From assembly GCF_000276665.1 (NCBI RefSeq), contig NW_004955502.1, positions 570,223 through 634,222 of the forward strand: a stretch of 64,000 nt of DNA, in the 5' to 3' direction. This DNA is from Chinchilla lanigera. Taxonomy: Eukaryota; Chordata; Mammalia; Rodentia; Chinchillidae. The notes beneath the pieces are model-generated. The model saw only the letters and a list, made by a program, of their open reading frames with translations, ran no database searches and was not told the origin of the DNA. The translations under genes were made by a program, and so were the position numbers. Below are positions 33,151-45,566 of this stretch, piece after piece. How positions within the stretch are numbered: the first letter of the stretch is position 1; each line of letters opens with the position of its first letter.

Positions 33151-33989
33151 TGCTGACCAATGAAATAGTTAGTGTTCAGGAAGTGTCCATCAAGGGCCCT
33201 GCTACTGGCTTAGCCTGCACAACTCTGGAAGGCTCCCGAGTGAGTCACTGCCCAACCAAAGGAGAGGCAAGGATGAAGAGGTTTATCTTCAGGTTAAAAT
33301 AACAGACAGTTTCTTTATATATGTGAAATCTTAGCTTTCTTAGGAACAGATTTTTGAAGCTAAGATACTGTTTAAGCAAATATTTTGATAAGACAATTGT
33401 ATATGGGGCACAGCATGAGGGGCTTGAAGAAAAATAGATGATACCTAATGTCTGAGTATCTAGTAAATTATTATTTCATGGAATGAGGTAGGCAAGTTTA
33501 GAGATGTACTGTGCTACTCAACACAGTTGTGGGTATCGCTTCATAGCTTTTTTTTTTATTTTGAAGAGAAAAAAAACAAAAATTCAAAGCAAGGTAATAA
33601 GAGGGTAACAATGGTTAATATATTGCTATCTTTGAATTAGTTAAGAAAAGTACAGGGTTATTGGCATTTAATTGTCCAAAAAATATTAGCACAAACTTTT
33701 CAATGAACTAAGAGAAATTAATAGTATAACTATCTTAACTATCTTTTATATATATTTCCCTTCCTTATTTTCTCCATTCACCCATCCCAGTTTCTCTTTT
33801 CTTTTGAAGTTTCTTCCCATTTTACAATATCTATTGTACAATTTAGATCTTATTTACTTTTTCAGCTTCTCTCACCAGGGAGACAATATGGTGTTTACAC
33901 ATGTGTATCTGGTTTATTTCACTTTGAGTATGGTCTCAAGTTGCATCTATTTACCTATAAAAATCTTTGTTTATCCTTCTTTATGGCTG

Positions 33990-36900
33990 AGTTGTACTTC
34001 ATTGTATAAAAATACCACATCTTTTTAAATCCATTACTTGGTTGATGGGCATTTGTGTTGTTTCCAAGATTTAGCAATTACAAATTGTGCTGCTATAAGC
34101 ATGTGTGCATATATGTCATTCTAGTATGATGTTTTTAATTCTTTGGGGAAGATACCCAGAAGGGAATAGCTAGATAAAATGGGACTTCTAAACCTAGTTT
34201 GCTGAGGAATCTCCATACTGATTTCCACAGTGGTTGTACCAGTCTACACTCCTACCAACAGTGGAAAAGGGTTCCTTTTGCCCACAGACCCAAGAGCATT
34301 TCTTATTGGTTTTCTTGATACTGGCCATTCTTTCTGGGATGAGATGGAATCTCAGTGTCATTTAATTTGCATCTCTTAAATGACCAATGATATTGAACTT
34401 TTTCTCATATATTTATTTGCTGTTTGTACTTCTTTATCTGAGAAGTATGTATTCATCTCAGATGCTCATTTTTGGATTTGGTCTTTAAATTTGGGAGGTC
34501 TGAGTTTTTTTAGTTGCTCATGCATCCTTGATAGTAATCCTTTTTCTGAGGAACAGCTGGCAAACATGTTTTCCCATATCGTGGGTTGTGTCTTCACTCT
34601 GTTGGTGGTTTCTCTTGTGAGGAAAAAGCTTTTTAATAAGATGATGGCTCAGTTGATTTTTTGTGATAGTTTCTGTGTGATCAGGGTTTTACTCATAAAG
34701 TCTTTGCCTACACCAATGCCTTCAAGAGTTTTGCATACTCTATCTTCCAGAAGATTTAATGTTTCTGTTTTAATATTTAGACCTTTGATCCAGTTTGAAT
34801 TTAATTTAGTGCATGATGAAAGATATGCAAATCTGGTATAAGCAGAGCCAATTTTCCCAGCACCATTTATTAAAGAGGCTACTTTTCTTCCAGTGAATGT
34901 GTCTGACATCTTTGTCAAAGATAAGGTGGCTGAGTACACCTGGAGTTGTTAGTGCATCTCTAAACTGTTCCACTCATTTTCAGGTTTGCTTTTTGCCACT
35001 TTCATGCTGTTTTTATCACCATCACTTTGTAGTATCATTTCAAGTCAGGGATTGTGATACCCCCTGCCTTGCCTTTGTTGCCCAGAATGGCCTTTGTGAT
35101 TCTAGGTGTCTTCTGATTCCAAATGAATTTTAGGATTATTTTCTCTAATTCCATGAGATATGTTATTGGAATTTTGACCAGAATTACAATAAATCTTCAT
35201 AACAGTGTTGAAAGTATGGTCATTTTCATTATATTGATTCTTCCTACTCAAGAGCAAGGGATATCTTTCCATATTCTGATATCCACTTCAGTCTCCTTTT
35301 TCAGAGTATTGTAGTTTCCAGTGTGGAGGTCTTTTACATCCTTGGTTATGTTGATTCCTAGGTATTTCATTTTTTTGGGGGATACTACTGTGAAAGATGT
35401 TGTTTCCCTAATTTCTCTCTCAGTGAGTTTGTTATTTGTGTACAGGATTGCCACTGACTTTTGAGTGTTGATTTTGTATCCAACTATGCTACTGAATTTA
35501 TTTATTAAACCTAGCAGTTTTTTAGTGGAGTTTTTGTTTTATAGGAAGAATGTCATATCATCTGGAAATAATGATAATTAGATTTTTTCCTTTGCTATCA
35601 CTATTCCTTTTCTTTCTTTCTTTTGTCTCATTACTCTGGCTAAATTTTCCAGCATTACATTGAATAAGAGTGGGGATAGTGGACATCCTTCTCTTGTTCC
35701 TGATTTTAGAGTGAAAGCTTTCAGTTTTGTCCATTTGGTATGATATAGGCTGTTGGTCTCCCATAGATGCCTTTTATCAGATTGGGATAAAGACCATCTC
35801 TTCCAATTTTCTGTAGGGTTTTTATCATGAGTGGTGCTGGACTTTATCAAAAGCTTTTTCTGAATCTATTGAGATTATCATACGATTTTTGTCCTTGGCT
35901 CTGCTAATATGGTGTATTACATTTATTGATTTACATGTGTTGAATGATCCCTGCACTCCTGGGATGAATGCCACTTAGTCATGGTGTATAATCTTGATGA
36001 TTTGTTGCATTCTCTTTGCCAGTATCTTATTGAGGACCTTTGCATATATATTCATTAGGAAGATTGGCCTGTAGTTTTTCTGGATTTCTACAGGGTCCAT
36101 TGTGACTTTACCCTTTTCATTCCTAATTGTGTGGATTTGAGTTTTTTCTTTTTTTTTTTTTTTTTGTTTGGTAAGATTGGATAAGGGTTTGTCAGTTTTT
36201 CTTAATCTTTCAAAGAACCAACTCTTCAATTCATTGATTCTTTGTATTTTTTTTTAGTATTGAATGTGTTAATTTCTGCTCTAATCTTTATAATTTCTTC
36301 CCTTGATGAGCTTTTGGTTTAGCTTACTCTTTTTTCCTAGAAGTTTGAGATTTGCCTTAAGTTGTCCACATGTGCCTGCTGTGTTTTTCTGATATAGGTA
36401 TTTACTGCTGTAAATTTCCCTCTTAGGACTGCTCTCAATTTTTTCCCATAAGTTCTGGTATATTGTATTGTCTTTATGATTCAATTGTAGAAGCTGTTCA
36501 ATTTATTTTTTAATTTTGTCTGTGACCTATTGGTTGTTCAGGAGGGGACTATTTAATTTTCATTTGTTTATGAAGTTGTTGTGGTTTGTTTTGCCATTGA
36601 TTTTCAATATCATTGAACTATGATCTGATAATATGCATGGGATAATTTTGATTCCTTTGGATTTACTTAAGTATGCTCTCTGAGCTGGTGTGTAGTCTAT
36701 TTTGGATAACATCCCATGTGCAGCTGAGAAGAGTGTATTAACTGATATTGTGTGGTGACACTCTGTGGGCATCTACCAAGACCATTTGCTCAAAAGTTCA
36801 GTTTAGTTCTAATATTTCATTGTAGATTTTTTGTCTAGTTGACCAGTCTTTCTGTGATGTTGTGGTATTGAGATCCCCCAATACAATTTTATTAGTGCTT

Positions 36901-37300
36901 ATTTAACTTTTCCAGCCTATTAGTATTTGTTTTTATGTAGTTGGGTGCACTGGTATTATTGTATATCTATGATTCTTATCTCTTCCTCTTGGATTTTCCC
37001 TTTACAAGAATGTAGTTATCATCTTTGTCTCTCTTAATCAGTCTTGGCTTGAAATTCACTTTGCCTGAAAATAGAATAGCTACCCCTGATCTTTTCTGGG
37101 TGCCTGTCCCATGGAGTACTGTTTTCCATCCTTTGACTTTCAGTCTATGAATTTCTTTTTGAATTAAATGTGTTTCTTGTATGCAGCATATTGTTGGATC
37201 TTGCTTCCTGATCTATTCTGCCAGTCTGTGTCTTTTGACTGGTGACTTGAGGCCCTTAACATTGATGGTTGTAACTGATACATAGTGACCTATCCTTGCC
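33990..37300 (-). pseudogene. L1 ORF2 (endonuclease/reverse transcriptase), broken
   Basis: ORF2p nicks target DNA and reverse-transcribes L1 RNA in the nucleus. Visible on the minus strand: endonuclease-region residues SAHGMLSKIDY and SDHSSMILKING (36772-36560), RT residues [19 protein letters not shown] (35850-35578 frame), and the catalytic block reading FPDDM instead of the usual FADDM, with the two Asp codons at 35547-35552. A stop follows soon after. The C-terminal region lies near 34939-34649 (WIKGLNIKTETLNLLED). The gene is broken by many stops and frame changes. The plus-strand 153-codon frame at 34380-34841 is an antisense shadow. Confidence 0.85.
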
Positions 37301-37439
37301 ATGTTATTTTCCTGTTGTTGGTGCCCCCTCTTCTTTCCCCTCCCTCTGTTTAATTGTTTGCCTTGCCTGGTGGTTTATATCTGTTGAGATTCACAGAGTT
37401 TTAGTCCTTGTTTTCTCTTTCTAGAATGTCCTCCAAATA

Positions 37440-38512
37440 TTTTGCAGCAATAGCTTGGTGGTCATAAATTTCCTCAGATATTGTTTGCCATGCAAATATT
37501 TTATTTCTCCATCAATTTTTTTTGTCCTTTTGAGACAGGGTCTTGCTATGCCGTTTATGCTGGCCTTGAGCTCACTTTGTAGCTCAAGCTGGTCTTGAAC
37601 TCAAAATGATCCTCCTGCCTCAGCCTCCAGGATGCTGGGATTACAGGTGTGTGCCCCCACACCCAGCTTTCCTGCATCAATTTTGAAAGACAGTGTTGCA
37701 AGGTACATCAATCTGGGTTGAAGGTTGTTTTCCTTTAGAACTTGAAATATTTTATTCCAAGCTGTCCTTGACTTGAGGGTTTGTGCTGAAACATCAGCTG
37801 TTCTTCAGATGGCTTTCCTTTATAGATGATTTGTTTCTTTTCCCTAACAGCTTTTCAGATTCTATTCTTGTGTGGAATTTCTGGAATTTTAACTATGATA
37901 TACCTGGCCATAGATTTTTTTTGCTCATGGCTAATTGGAGCTCTATGTGCCTCACTTAACTGTATGTCAAATTCTTTTTTACTACCAGAGAAGTTTTCTG
38001 CCATGACATCTGTGAACATTTTTTATGTCATTTGTGCTATCTGTAGCTTTTTCATTGACTCCAATCAATTTTAAGTCATTTTTCTTTGCCTCATCTAGCA
38101 GTTGCTGGATTGATTTCTCATGGTCTCACTATTTTTAAGAAATCTTTCTTTTCATGATTGCTAATGGCAAACCTGTCTTCTTTATCTGAGGTCTTGTCAT
38201 CACATTGGCTTACTCTGCTGTGGGTACTTCAGTGGAATTTTTATTCTCCTGGATATCTGCCTGAATCTGCCTGAAGGATTGCATTTCTTTCCTATGCTGA
38301 GAATTCATGGCTTCCATAATTTTCTTAAGCTCCTCTATTTTTTTTTTCTGCCTGTGCTCTAGACTCACTAAGTGTGGTTTTAATTTGGACACCATGTCTG
38401 CAGTTATCTGAGAAATTGTTTCTGACTTGTTTTTTTTTCCTAGAGCCTCATTCAATTTCTTTGTTGTTACCTCTTCAGAAAGCCCAGATGGGTGGTTTTT
38501 GGATCGTCCCAT
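37440..38512 (-). pseudogene. L1 ORF1 (RNA-binding chaperone), broken and SINE-interrupted
   Basis: ORF1p is the coiled-coil RNA-binding protein of L1. A methionine at 38512 opens a 100-codon frame with a charged, heptad-like N-terminal part (SLEHRQKKKIEELKKIME) ending in a stop near 38210. Downstream, the C-terminal domain region survives only as fragments (37680-37810) and is split by a B1-like SINE. The length of the region fits a family member of about 300 residues. Confidence 0.75.
37520..37674 (-). mobile_element. B1-like SINE inserted in L1 ORF1
   Basis: Contains ttttgagacagggtcttgct, the internal extra unit gagctcactttgtagctcaa, cctcctgcctcagcctccag and gctgggattacaggtgtgtg. The direct repeat catcaatttt at 37510-37519 and 37675-37684 marks the insertion point, so it postdates the L1. 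Confidence 0.92.
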
Positions 38513-39381
38513 CTCTTTAACCCTTGGGTTTACCTTTGGTGAACTGGATGTTGGGGTTGCATGTTATTTAAGTGTCTTCTCATTTGCTTTTTCTTTTTTT
38601 TTTAGTTTAATTCCTGGGGTGATATTTGTAAATTGCCTGTGGTGGGTTGCTTTATTGCTAGTATTTAGAGTTCTGAGGAAATGACTATTTCTGTGAGTTT
38701 TCTTAAACGTGTAGCTGCTTTTTGGGTTTTGAATGTTTCAAGATCCTACCTTTTTAATTCATTCAGCATGAGATGTTGCTGTGTGTTTGGCCCAGCCCCT
38801 GGTTCTTCAGCACTGTGCCACAGTATATTCTGTGATCCTTAGTCAATCTCAGACTTGGAATACCAGGGAGAGCAGCTGTTTAGAACAATTATGTCACTTT
38901 CTGTTATAGTGGTACCAATGACAATAGCATGAAACACAACCTAGAAGATGGCAAACTGATCTAACCATTAATTTGCCACTTTTAACCATATGAGCATTAT
39001 TTGTGGGTATATAACAATGTCTAAAACAAACTAGAAAATTATAAGCAATATACAATTCCTTAATATGTCAATTTTGCCCTTAAGGGTTAAAATTTAAAAT
39101 GGATCAGGTGGAAAATGGAGAAGTGGAAGAAGAGGAACAGATTAGAAGTAAGGCTGGAGGACAAAAAGGGATCATGCTAACTTTGGTAAACTGGTGCAGA
39201 GGACTGGAGGGAAAGAGAGAAGGAATGGCTAATAAGAAGTACCACACAGATCCACAGCACAAAGAGGCTATAAACCATGGTCATATTCATATTTTTAAAA
39301 AGGCCAAACAATTAAGGAGATAAAAATCAAAAACTAAAACAGAAAACAAAAAAAGCCACAACAACATAACAAAAAAATAAA

Positions 39382-39413
<32 letters not shown>

Positions 39414-40100
39414 CAAACTAAGGAAAAAGTCCACTTCCAGTTTTGTTTCTGTTGTCACTGGTAGCAATGTTTGGAGAAAGAGTCCTGGTCTGTGTTGATT
39501 TATTCTAGCAAGCCAGCAGTAGCTTTTTAATGGGGTAGTAGATAATCTCACTGAGCATGCATCTTCTGGCTGGGACGAGACCATTTGACCTGCAGCCTCT
39601 GCCAGCCTGAGATTAGTTGGGAACTGCTAGATAGAGTGGGCAGCCACTCTGAGTTCTCAGTTCAACCAGCCCCTCTTCAGTATGGTTCCTGGGAAATCAT
39701 TCTCTCACATAGGCTCCCTGAGCCCTTAGCACTCACTGTCAGCTAGTGCAGTTCTTCATATCCTTTGTTCTCATCCACTACTGCATCTCTCTGGAGGCCT
39801 CTGGGGTCACCAGCACTCACCATGTGTCTGCAAGTCTGAACTTCTTCTCTTATGCAGTGAGTGTTATCTCTGGGAGAAGGCACTACTGGCTTCTTTCTTT
39901 TTCTTTGTTGAAGTTTTTCTCTTTACTCTCTCCGTGGGCTTTAATTCATACCTCAAAATCTTCCTGGGTCCAGGGGACTCACTTTCTTCCTTCTAGTCTT
40001 CCCCACTTTGCTATATTCCAGCATCTGGACAGTGACTCTCAGAGCCTCTATTACTCTGCTACTCACCACTTGGTCCTCTGTCCTGGTAGCTTTGCATAGC
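38513..40100 (-). mobile_element. Probable L1 5' UTR region
   Basis: This block directly precedes ORF1 and contains GC-richer segments (39540-40080) unlike the surrounding DNA, as expected for an L1 5' UTR. A GA microsatellite lies at 39386-39413. I could not confirm homology, so part of it may be unique sequence or another element. Confidence 0.4.
39386..39413. repeat. (GA)n microsatellite
   Basis: About 14 GA units. The minus-strand frame across it is leucine/serine-rich low complexity. Confidence 0.93.
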
Positions 40101-41269
40101 AAGAAGAAGAGAGAAAATTCAAAGCCTGTGTTGGGAGAGGAAATATAATTGGGTTGAATAAAAACAAAGCTATCTAATAGGGCACTTCATTAAGTTTTTG
40201 CCAGTTGATACATAAGAAGAATATTTTCTCCAACACCCTCATGAAATAGCCAGGCAGTTTGCTATTTTAAAATGCCTTGTTGAACTGGATATGACAAAAC
40301 AGTGAATAGGACAAAATTCTTCTTATTCCACAAAGGGGCTAAGATAATGTCAGAGACACAAATGTTAGATTTAGATATTTTGTTAAACTCTTTCTGGCCA
40401 CACAGATTTACTTGTGTTCTAAATCATATATTTTGATTGTTATGCTACCACTATCTCTCTTCTGTTGAAAAATTTTCATATGATGATGTTAGTGTAGTTT
40501 GAAAATATATGAATTAAACACAATTAAATAGCTTATTTTTCTCTAAGAGTCCTCAAGACTGTTTCCTATATATTTGCTGATATAAGTCATGAAGTAAGGG
40601 AATAAAGTCTGCATTATTTTGAAGAAGTGTATCTTATAGGATTATATTCTGTGACACACACTTTAAAAATATATTCAATGGTACCATTTTTCATCAATTA
40701 TTTTGCATTGATTTTATTTTTCCAGCTACTAAATCTCCATCAAATGAAATAACTTGAGTACCAGCATAGATTATTGTGATATCAGTTAAATGAATGAGCT
40801 TCTTGTGATGTGAATGAAATGCGTGAGTTTGATGGCGTCAAATTCCAGGAAACCATAAATTCTGCATTGGACCCAAGTCATCTGCTGACAGTTATCTGAC
40901 TTGGCCTAAATTTCAGTGGAAAGGACCCTTAGTCCTGTCATTCACTGGAAATTCTAGCACAACTCTAGTACCAAATGATTCCAGAAATCTTTCAATGCCT
41001 TGGCATAGGAACAGCCTGGAAAACAAACTATCCTCTGTGTCCACAGCCCCTCCCTATATCCTGAGATATGTCATCTGTGATTTCCCTGGGTTTATCCTTC
41101 CCTTTGTGTTCCTCTTCACCCACATGTTAGAATTTAAGTCTGAATCAGTTAGGTACTAGATGACAGATGTCTCCATCCCAGTTGAGATGCATCTGCATAC
41201 CAGTTTCCACAGAATTTTGTTACACAGGTGATTGGAAATCAGGAAATGTGCTCGATTCTGCTGACTCAC
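40101..41269. other. Unique AT-rich stretch
   Basis: Nothing recognised. Confidence 0.4.
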
Positions 41270-41745
41270 TGTTATGTTTGGCTCTGAGATATCCCCAGGA
41301 GCTCCTATATTGCAGGTTGGTACCCAGTGAAGCAGTGTTCAGAAGTGGGGGTCTTAGGCAGTGACTGGGTCATCATCTCTCCAGTCTCACCAACAGGTGA
41401 ATCCATCGATGGGTTGCTAGTGACACAGGCCATTGGCCAGTGGTGGAATCTAGGAGCTGTGCCCTGTCTGAGGAAGTATGTCATGGGGCATGTGCTGTTG
41501 AAGGTGGGTCTTGCTCCTTCCTCTCCCACTTCTTGCTTCCTGACTGCCTGACTTCCCGAGGTGAGTAGTTTTGTCCTGGCACCTGCTCTTGCCCTAGCCT
41601 TCTGCCTTACCACAGGCCTAGCGGTAATGGAGCCAGGTGAACTTGGAAGAAAAATCTCTGAAACGGCAAGCTGAAATAGACCATTTCACCTGTAAGTTAA
41701 TTTTGTGAGGTATTTTGTCTTGTCATAACAATGGCAAGCTAACAA
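41270..41745 (+). mobile_element. MaLR-type solo LTR
   Basis: The order ggttggtacccagtgaagca, gtgttcagaagtgggggtct, gtgaatccatcgatgggttg, ctagccttctgccttacca, taatggagccaggtgaactt and gaggtattttgtcttgtcat is that of MLT1/ORR1-type LTRs. It ends near atggcaagctaacaaaatc. Overlapping frames on both strands (41167-41613) are not genes. Confidence 0.75.
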
Positions 41746-42084
41746 AATCATGAAAGAGTAGTTATTTATGAATGGTGTAGAATTAATAAAATTTATTTTC
41801 TACCTCAAGGCTTAACAGAGTAGTATGAATGAGTGCAAATGAGTAATTTCCATAGAATTGGAAGAATTATTGCATTGTTTTAGTGAATACTAGGGACCGT
41901 CTAGGTAATTTTTGGGCACAATACAGAATAAGCATGCATAGTACTTTGTTAAAAAATTAAGAATTTTAAGATAGCGCAGACATATCATAAGACCAAGGAC
42001 AGAGTGCTCCAAAGTACAGGGCATTGTCTATGTGGACCCCATTTAATGCCTAGGACATTAACCTCTCTAAACCTTCTTGAACTG

Positions 42085-42290
42085 ACAGTGTGCTGGGTGA
42101 CTCAATGCTTTGCATGTATTAGTTAATTTAATTGTGACAAAATTTATTGGGCAAGTATTGGTTTTTCCCTCATTTAACATATGAGAGTGTTGAGCTATGA
42201 AGAATTTAAACAACTTGGCCTATATTCCAGTATTTGTGGCAGAGTTATTTAAATCCAGAGTTTCTAGTTCCGAGAGGACACTATGCACAC
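42085..42290 (-). mobile_element. MIR SINE relic
   Basis: Contains ttgcatgtattagttaattt, ctcatttaacatatgagagt, gaatttaaacaacttggcct and gcagagttatttaaatccag, the MIR order on the minus strand. Confidence 0.7.
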
Positions 42291-42934
42291 TAATGACCTC
42301 TCTATTCCTTACTAAGTTTAATTCTATAGAAAAATTCACCTACCCCCCCCACATATCCACACACCCTCCCACCCTGCCACTGACATTTGATTTTCTGTGT
42401 TTACTCTCAATGGCTGTTAAGAACTGATTTCTGTTAATTTCTTCACCTTTTGTTTATGGTGGAACTGTCTGTGCTAATTAGACATCTTGAAAAGCAGAAG
42501 GAAGCACTAGGTATAGCCTGTAAAACAGTGAAACTGATTCCATGAAAAGAAAGCCAGTCTATGATTCATGGTACAATAATCTATCCCATGGGTAGAATAG
42601 GGGTTCAAATGTGTGGACATAATATTCTTGTTGGCACCTTGAACATAATTTTCCCTGATTAATTTTATTGTATTGCTATCAATGAAAGAAACTAAATTTT
42701 CATGTAAATTTTCTAATATACTTTTGTTTGTTATAGAAATTTGATGTAAGAGAGAAAAACATATGCCTACTTAGATATCTTCTAATAGAAAGATACACAT
42801 TGCTTTCAATAACTTGGGGAAAGGACTATAAGTAGTTCACCTAAAGGTGCTTGATTATTTTCCTTGATGATAGGAATTGGAGATCATTTTCATTAATTGT
42901 ATTTACAGTCCAGAGAGTGCGTAATGAAGTTAAA
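42291..42934. other. Intergenic stretch with a short CCCACAC-rich patch
   Basis: C-rich sequence at 42340-42380. Otherwise nothing recognised. Confidence 0.4.
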
Positions 42935-42948
42935 AAGTGTATGTTGTT

Positions 42949-43070
42949 AAGAGCTGGGCATGGTGGTATACACCTATAGTTCCACCTAATCAGAAGGCTA
43001 AGGCAGAAAAATTGCTTGAGGCGAGAAATTTGAGGCCAGCAACAAAATTAGGTTCTATCTCAAATGAAAG
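42949..43070 (+). mobile_element. B1/Alu-like SINE with TSD
   Basis: Contains gctgggcatggtggtataca, agaaggctaaggcagaaaaa and tttgaggccagcaacaaaat. Flanks aagtgtatgttgtt (42935-42948) and aagtatatgttgtt (43071-43084) match at 13 of 14 positions. It lacks the internal duplicated unit. Confidence 0.85.
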
Positions 43071-43084
43071 AAGTATATGTTGTT

Positions 43085-43794
43085 GAAACAGTCTTATTTC
43101 CACAAAGAAGAGTATGTTTTCTCATTATTCATTTCAATGATGTGAGGTTGTGTCCCCTAAAAAATAAAGAAAAGCAGGAAGAAAGAAAACCATTTCATAA
43201 AAACTCATCATTTTTCTAAAACTCCCTACAACCACTAGAAAAAAGTCAGCATTTCTCAGAGGTTTCGGTTCTGTTTTTCTCAGCATTTCATAAAAAATCC
43301 AGTGAGCACAATGGTTGCAACACTGATGAAAGGCACAAATGAATAAAAGTCTTTGGATTCTGCCACCAGTCTTAAGTGGCCTTTCAGGGGGTAGTACATG
43401 TTATTATGCAATAAGCAAAGCTTAAGAAGGCATCTTGCTGTAGTGATTGAGTTTTGAAAATATTGGGTGAAATATTTGGGGTACTATGTTGCAATAGAGA
43501 ATTAGTAAAAAGGCAAGTTACAAATAAAATCTGAAATGAAACCTCACATCTATACCATTCAAAGTAGACATGAACTGTGTCTTGAATGAGACAATAATTT
43601 TATTTTATTATCTGCTGAAAGAAGCTCTGCTTTTGTAATGAATCCAATAGTATGTGGAGGTTTTTAATCTTAGAACTTTTATACTCACTCATCAAGGCTG
43701 AAATGGTAGCTTTTGTATGTTCTCTGATTGAAGAGACCAATGCTATGATACGATTAGATACTGAATTCCCTTGATAGTTACTTTTCTGTCAAGC
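43085..43794. other. AT-rich intergenic stretch
   Basis: Nothing recognised. Confidence 0.4.
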
Positions 43795-43795
43795 T

Positions 43796-43889
43796 TTTTT
43801 TGTTTGTTTTTTTCTGTAACCGGGAATTGAACTCACAACCTCACGCTTGCCAGGTTGGCACTGTGCCGCTGAGCTAAATCCCCAGCCCC
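43796..43889 (-). mobile_element. ID-like SINE
   Basis: On the minus strand ggggctggggatttagctca with a B-box-like gagttcaattccc and a T-rich (tail) start. No clear target duplication found. Confidence 0.85.
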
Positions 43890-44211
43890 GAGAGCCTCTT
43901 TTCAATGTAATATAAACTCCATTACTCACAGAAGACAATAGATGAATAATGCTAAGTTGGAAATATACAATAAAAGTGCAGCAAATACAATTAACAATCT
44001 AAATTATTAGCTCTGTATTAACAACTTAGGAAAGTAAATTATCATTTATATTAAACTCATGGGCATTCATCTCACACAATTTTCAAAATTGTGCTTTGCA
44101 GAGATATGCAGTTCATGAACATTTCATACTCTTAAGTGAAGCACTTTAATATTATAGTATTATTCATCCAGTGAATAATGAGAAACATGGAACTTCTGGA
44201 GAAGGTAGGTC

Positions 44212-44646
44212 CTACAGTTTGAACTGTGAATGTCCCCCAAAGCACATGGAGCTTGGATTGTAAATACTGCCCCGTGGTCCCCATTCTGCAGTGTGCTGGC
44301 AGGTAAACCTCTAGGGATGGGGGCCTAGTGGAAGGAGGTGGCACTTGGGGTCATGGCCTTGAAGGGCTCCTTGGGACACCAGCGTTTTCCTTCCTTATTT
44401 ATTTATTTATTCATTCATTCATTCATTTATTTAGTTTTCGTTTCCAGCCACCGTGAGGTGAGCAGACCCTCACCACCAGGTCTCCCACCACCATGTAAGC
44501 TGCTGCAGCAGATACAAAACAAGAGGCCCAGGCAGCCTTAGACGGTCAGTTCTGAAACCATGAGCCAAAACAAATCTTTCTTTTTTAAATTTTTTTTCTT
44601 TTAAATCCCAAGTATTTGTTTTAGCAATGGAAATCTGACTAAGACA
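44212..44646 (+). mobile_element. MaLR-type solo LTR with internal TTTA/TTCA run
   Basis: Starts near tttgaactgtgaatgtcccc. It runs through ctagtggaaggaggtggcac, ggtcatggccttgaagggct, gtgagcagaccctcaccacc and aaaccatgagccaaaacaaa to agcaatggaaatctgactaa, the order of MLT1/ORR1-type LTRs. A tetranucleotide run at 44394-44433 sits in its middle. Confidence 0.8.
44394..44433. repeat. (TTTA)n/(TTCA)n microsatellite
   Basis: Tetranucleotide units inside the LTR. Confidence 0.9.
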
Positions 44647-45566
44647 GAACGGAAAAGATTTTTCTTTGCAGCTGAAAGTATTGTTCTGAATCCATTAAGG
44701 AACTTGAAATGAAAAAAAAATTCTCTTGTTAAATGCAGACCATTTTTTTTTTTAACTTCAAACTCTGGGAATTAAAAAAAAAATAGAACTGACTGGTGTC
44801 AATGGAATGACAGGACAAGAGAGGAATGTGTGGGAGGGCGACCTTCAGGAGCATTGCAGCAACTGGTAGCAGGGGGTTTAGCTGCGGGTGGTCGGGAACA
44901 ATATCCCAGTAGAGGAGAATTTCTTTCTAGAATGACCATTTAAGTGATTGTGAGATAAGATGTTGGAGTAGGGTGGGGCAGCGTGTACAAAAACAGATGA
45001 GTCACCTGGTTATTACCAAGTTGGACCCTTGCCCTGGGGAGGGGTACTTAGAAAGCTAAGTGGACTAACACACAGTTAAAGCCTCAGTGTGAGGGCCAGA
45101 GGACAAATTTAGTGGATGCAGTGTGAAGCTGACAGACTTGATGGTTGGAGCCACTGATCTCCAAAGACATTTAAATGCTTAGTGAAGACAAGCTCAGGCA
45201 TGCTCAACTGAGGACCGTGGTTTAGAAACCCTGGGACCCTGTAATATGATCTGGGGAAATCTAGGGAGAGGCCCTCAAGAACTTTTGGGCTTTGCAGATA
45301 TGCAAGCCCACTGGGCATATTCATCACACCTGCCCCACCCCTCTCTCATGAGAGTGAGCGTTCCTCTATGAGAAGACACTGCAGAGACCTCTCCCCAGTG
45401 AGGCCGCAGGTATCTCTCTTAGGGTCTCTGACTCTGCTCTTGTCTGCTACGGTGTAAGCAGGACTCAATCCCAGCACAAAACTGCTAGGTCACATTAGCC
45501 CGGGTAACAGAGAAAAGAGATTATATCTCAATTGAGCTACAAAAACTATTAGTATATATCAGTGTT
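44647..45566. other. GC-richer unique stretch
   Basis: About 900 bases, GC-richer than its surroundings from 44810 on. No repeat or gene recognised. The minus frame 45109-45327 has no recognisable features. Confidence 0.4.

Larger units (their letters stand above)
33546..40100 (-). mobile_element. Near full-length L1, decayed
   Basis: On the minus strand the order is probable 5' UTR (about 40100-38513), ORF1 (38512 to about 37440), ORF2 (about 37300-33990), then 3' UTR and tail (poly-T on plus at 33549-33560). A B1-like SINE interrupts ORF1. It is the longest transposon in the window. Stops and frameshifts in both ORFs make it inactive. The 5' boundary and a clear target duplication were not established. 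Confidence 0.8.

Noticed and set aside
34380..34841. 153-codon plus-strand open frame, the longest apart from those through the gap
   Set aside because: It lies antisense to L1 ORF2 on the minus strand; antisense L1 often stays open because of its A-rich sense strand.
39746..40099. 117-codon plus-strand frame
   Set aside because: Ser/Phe/His-rich and antisense to the probable L1 5' UTR; no recognisable domain.
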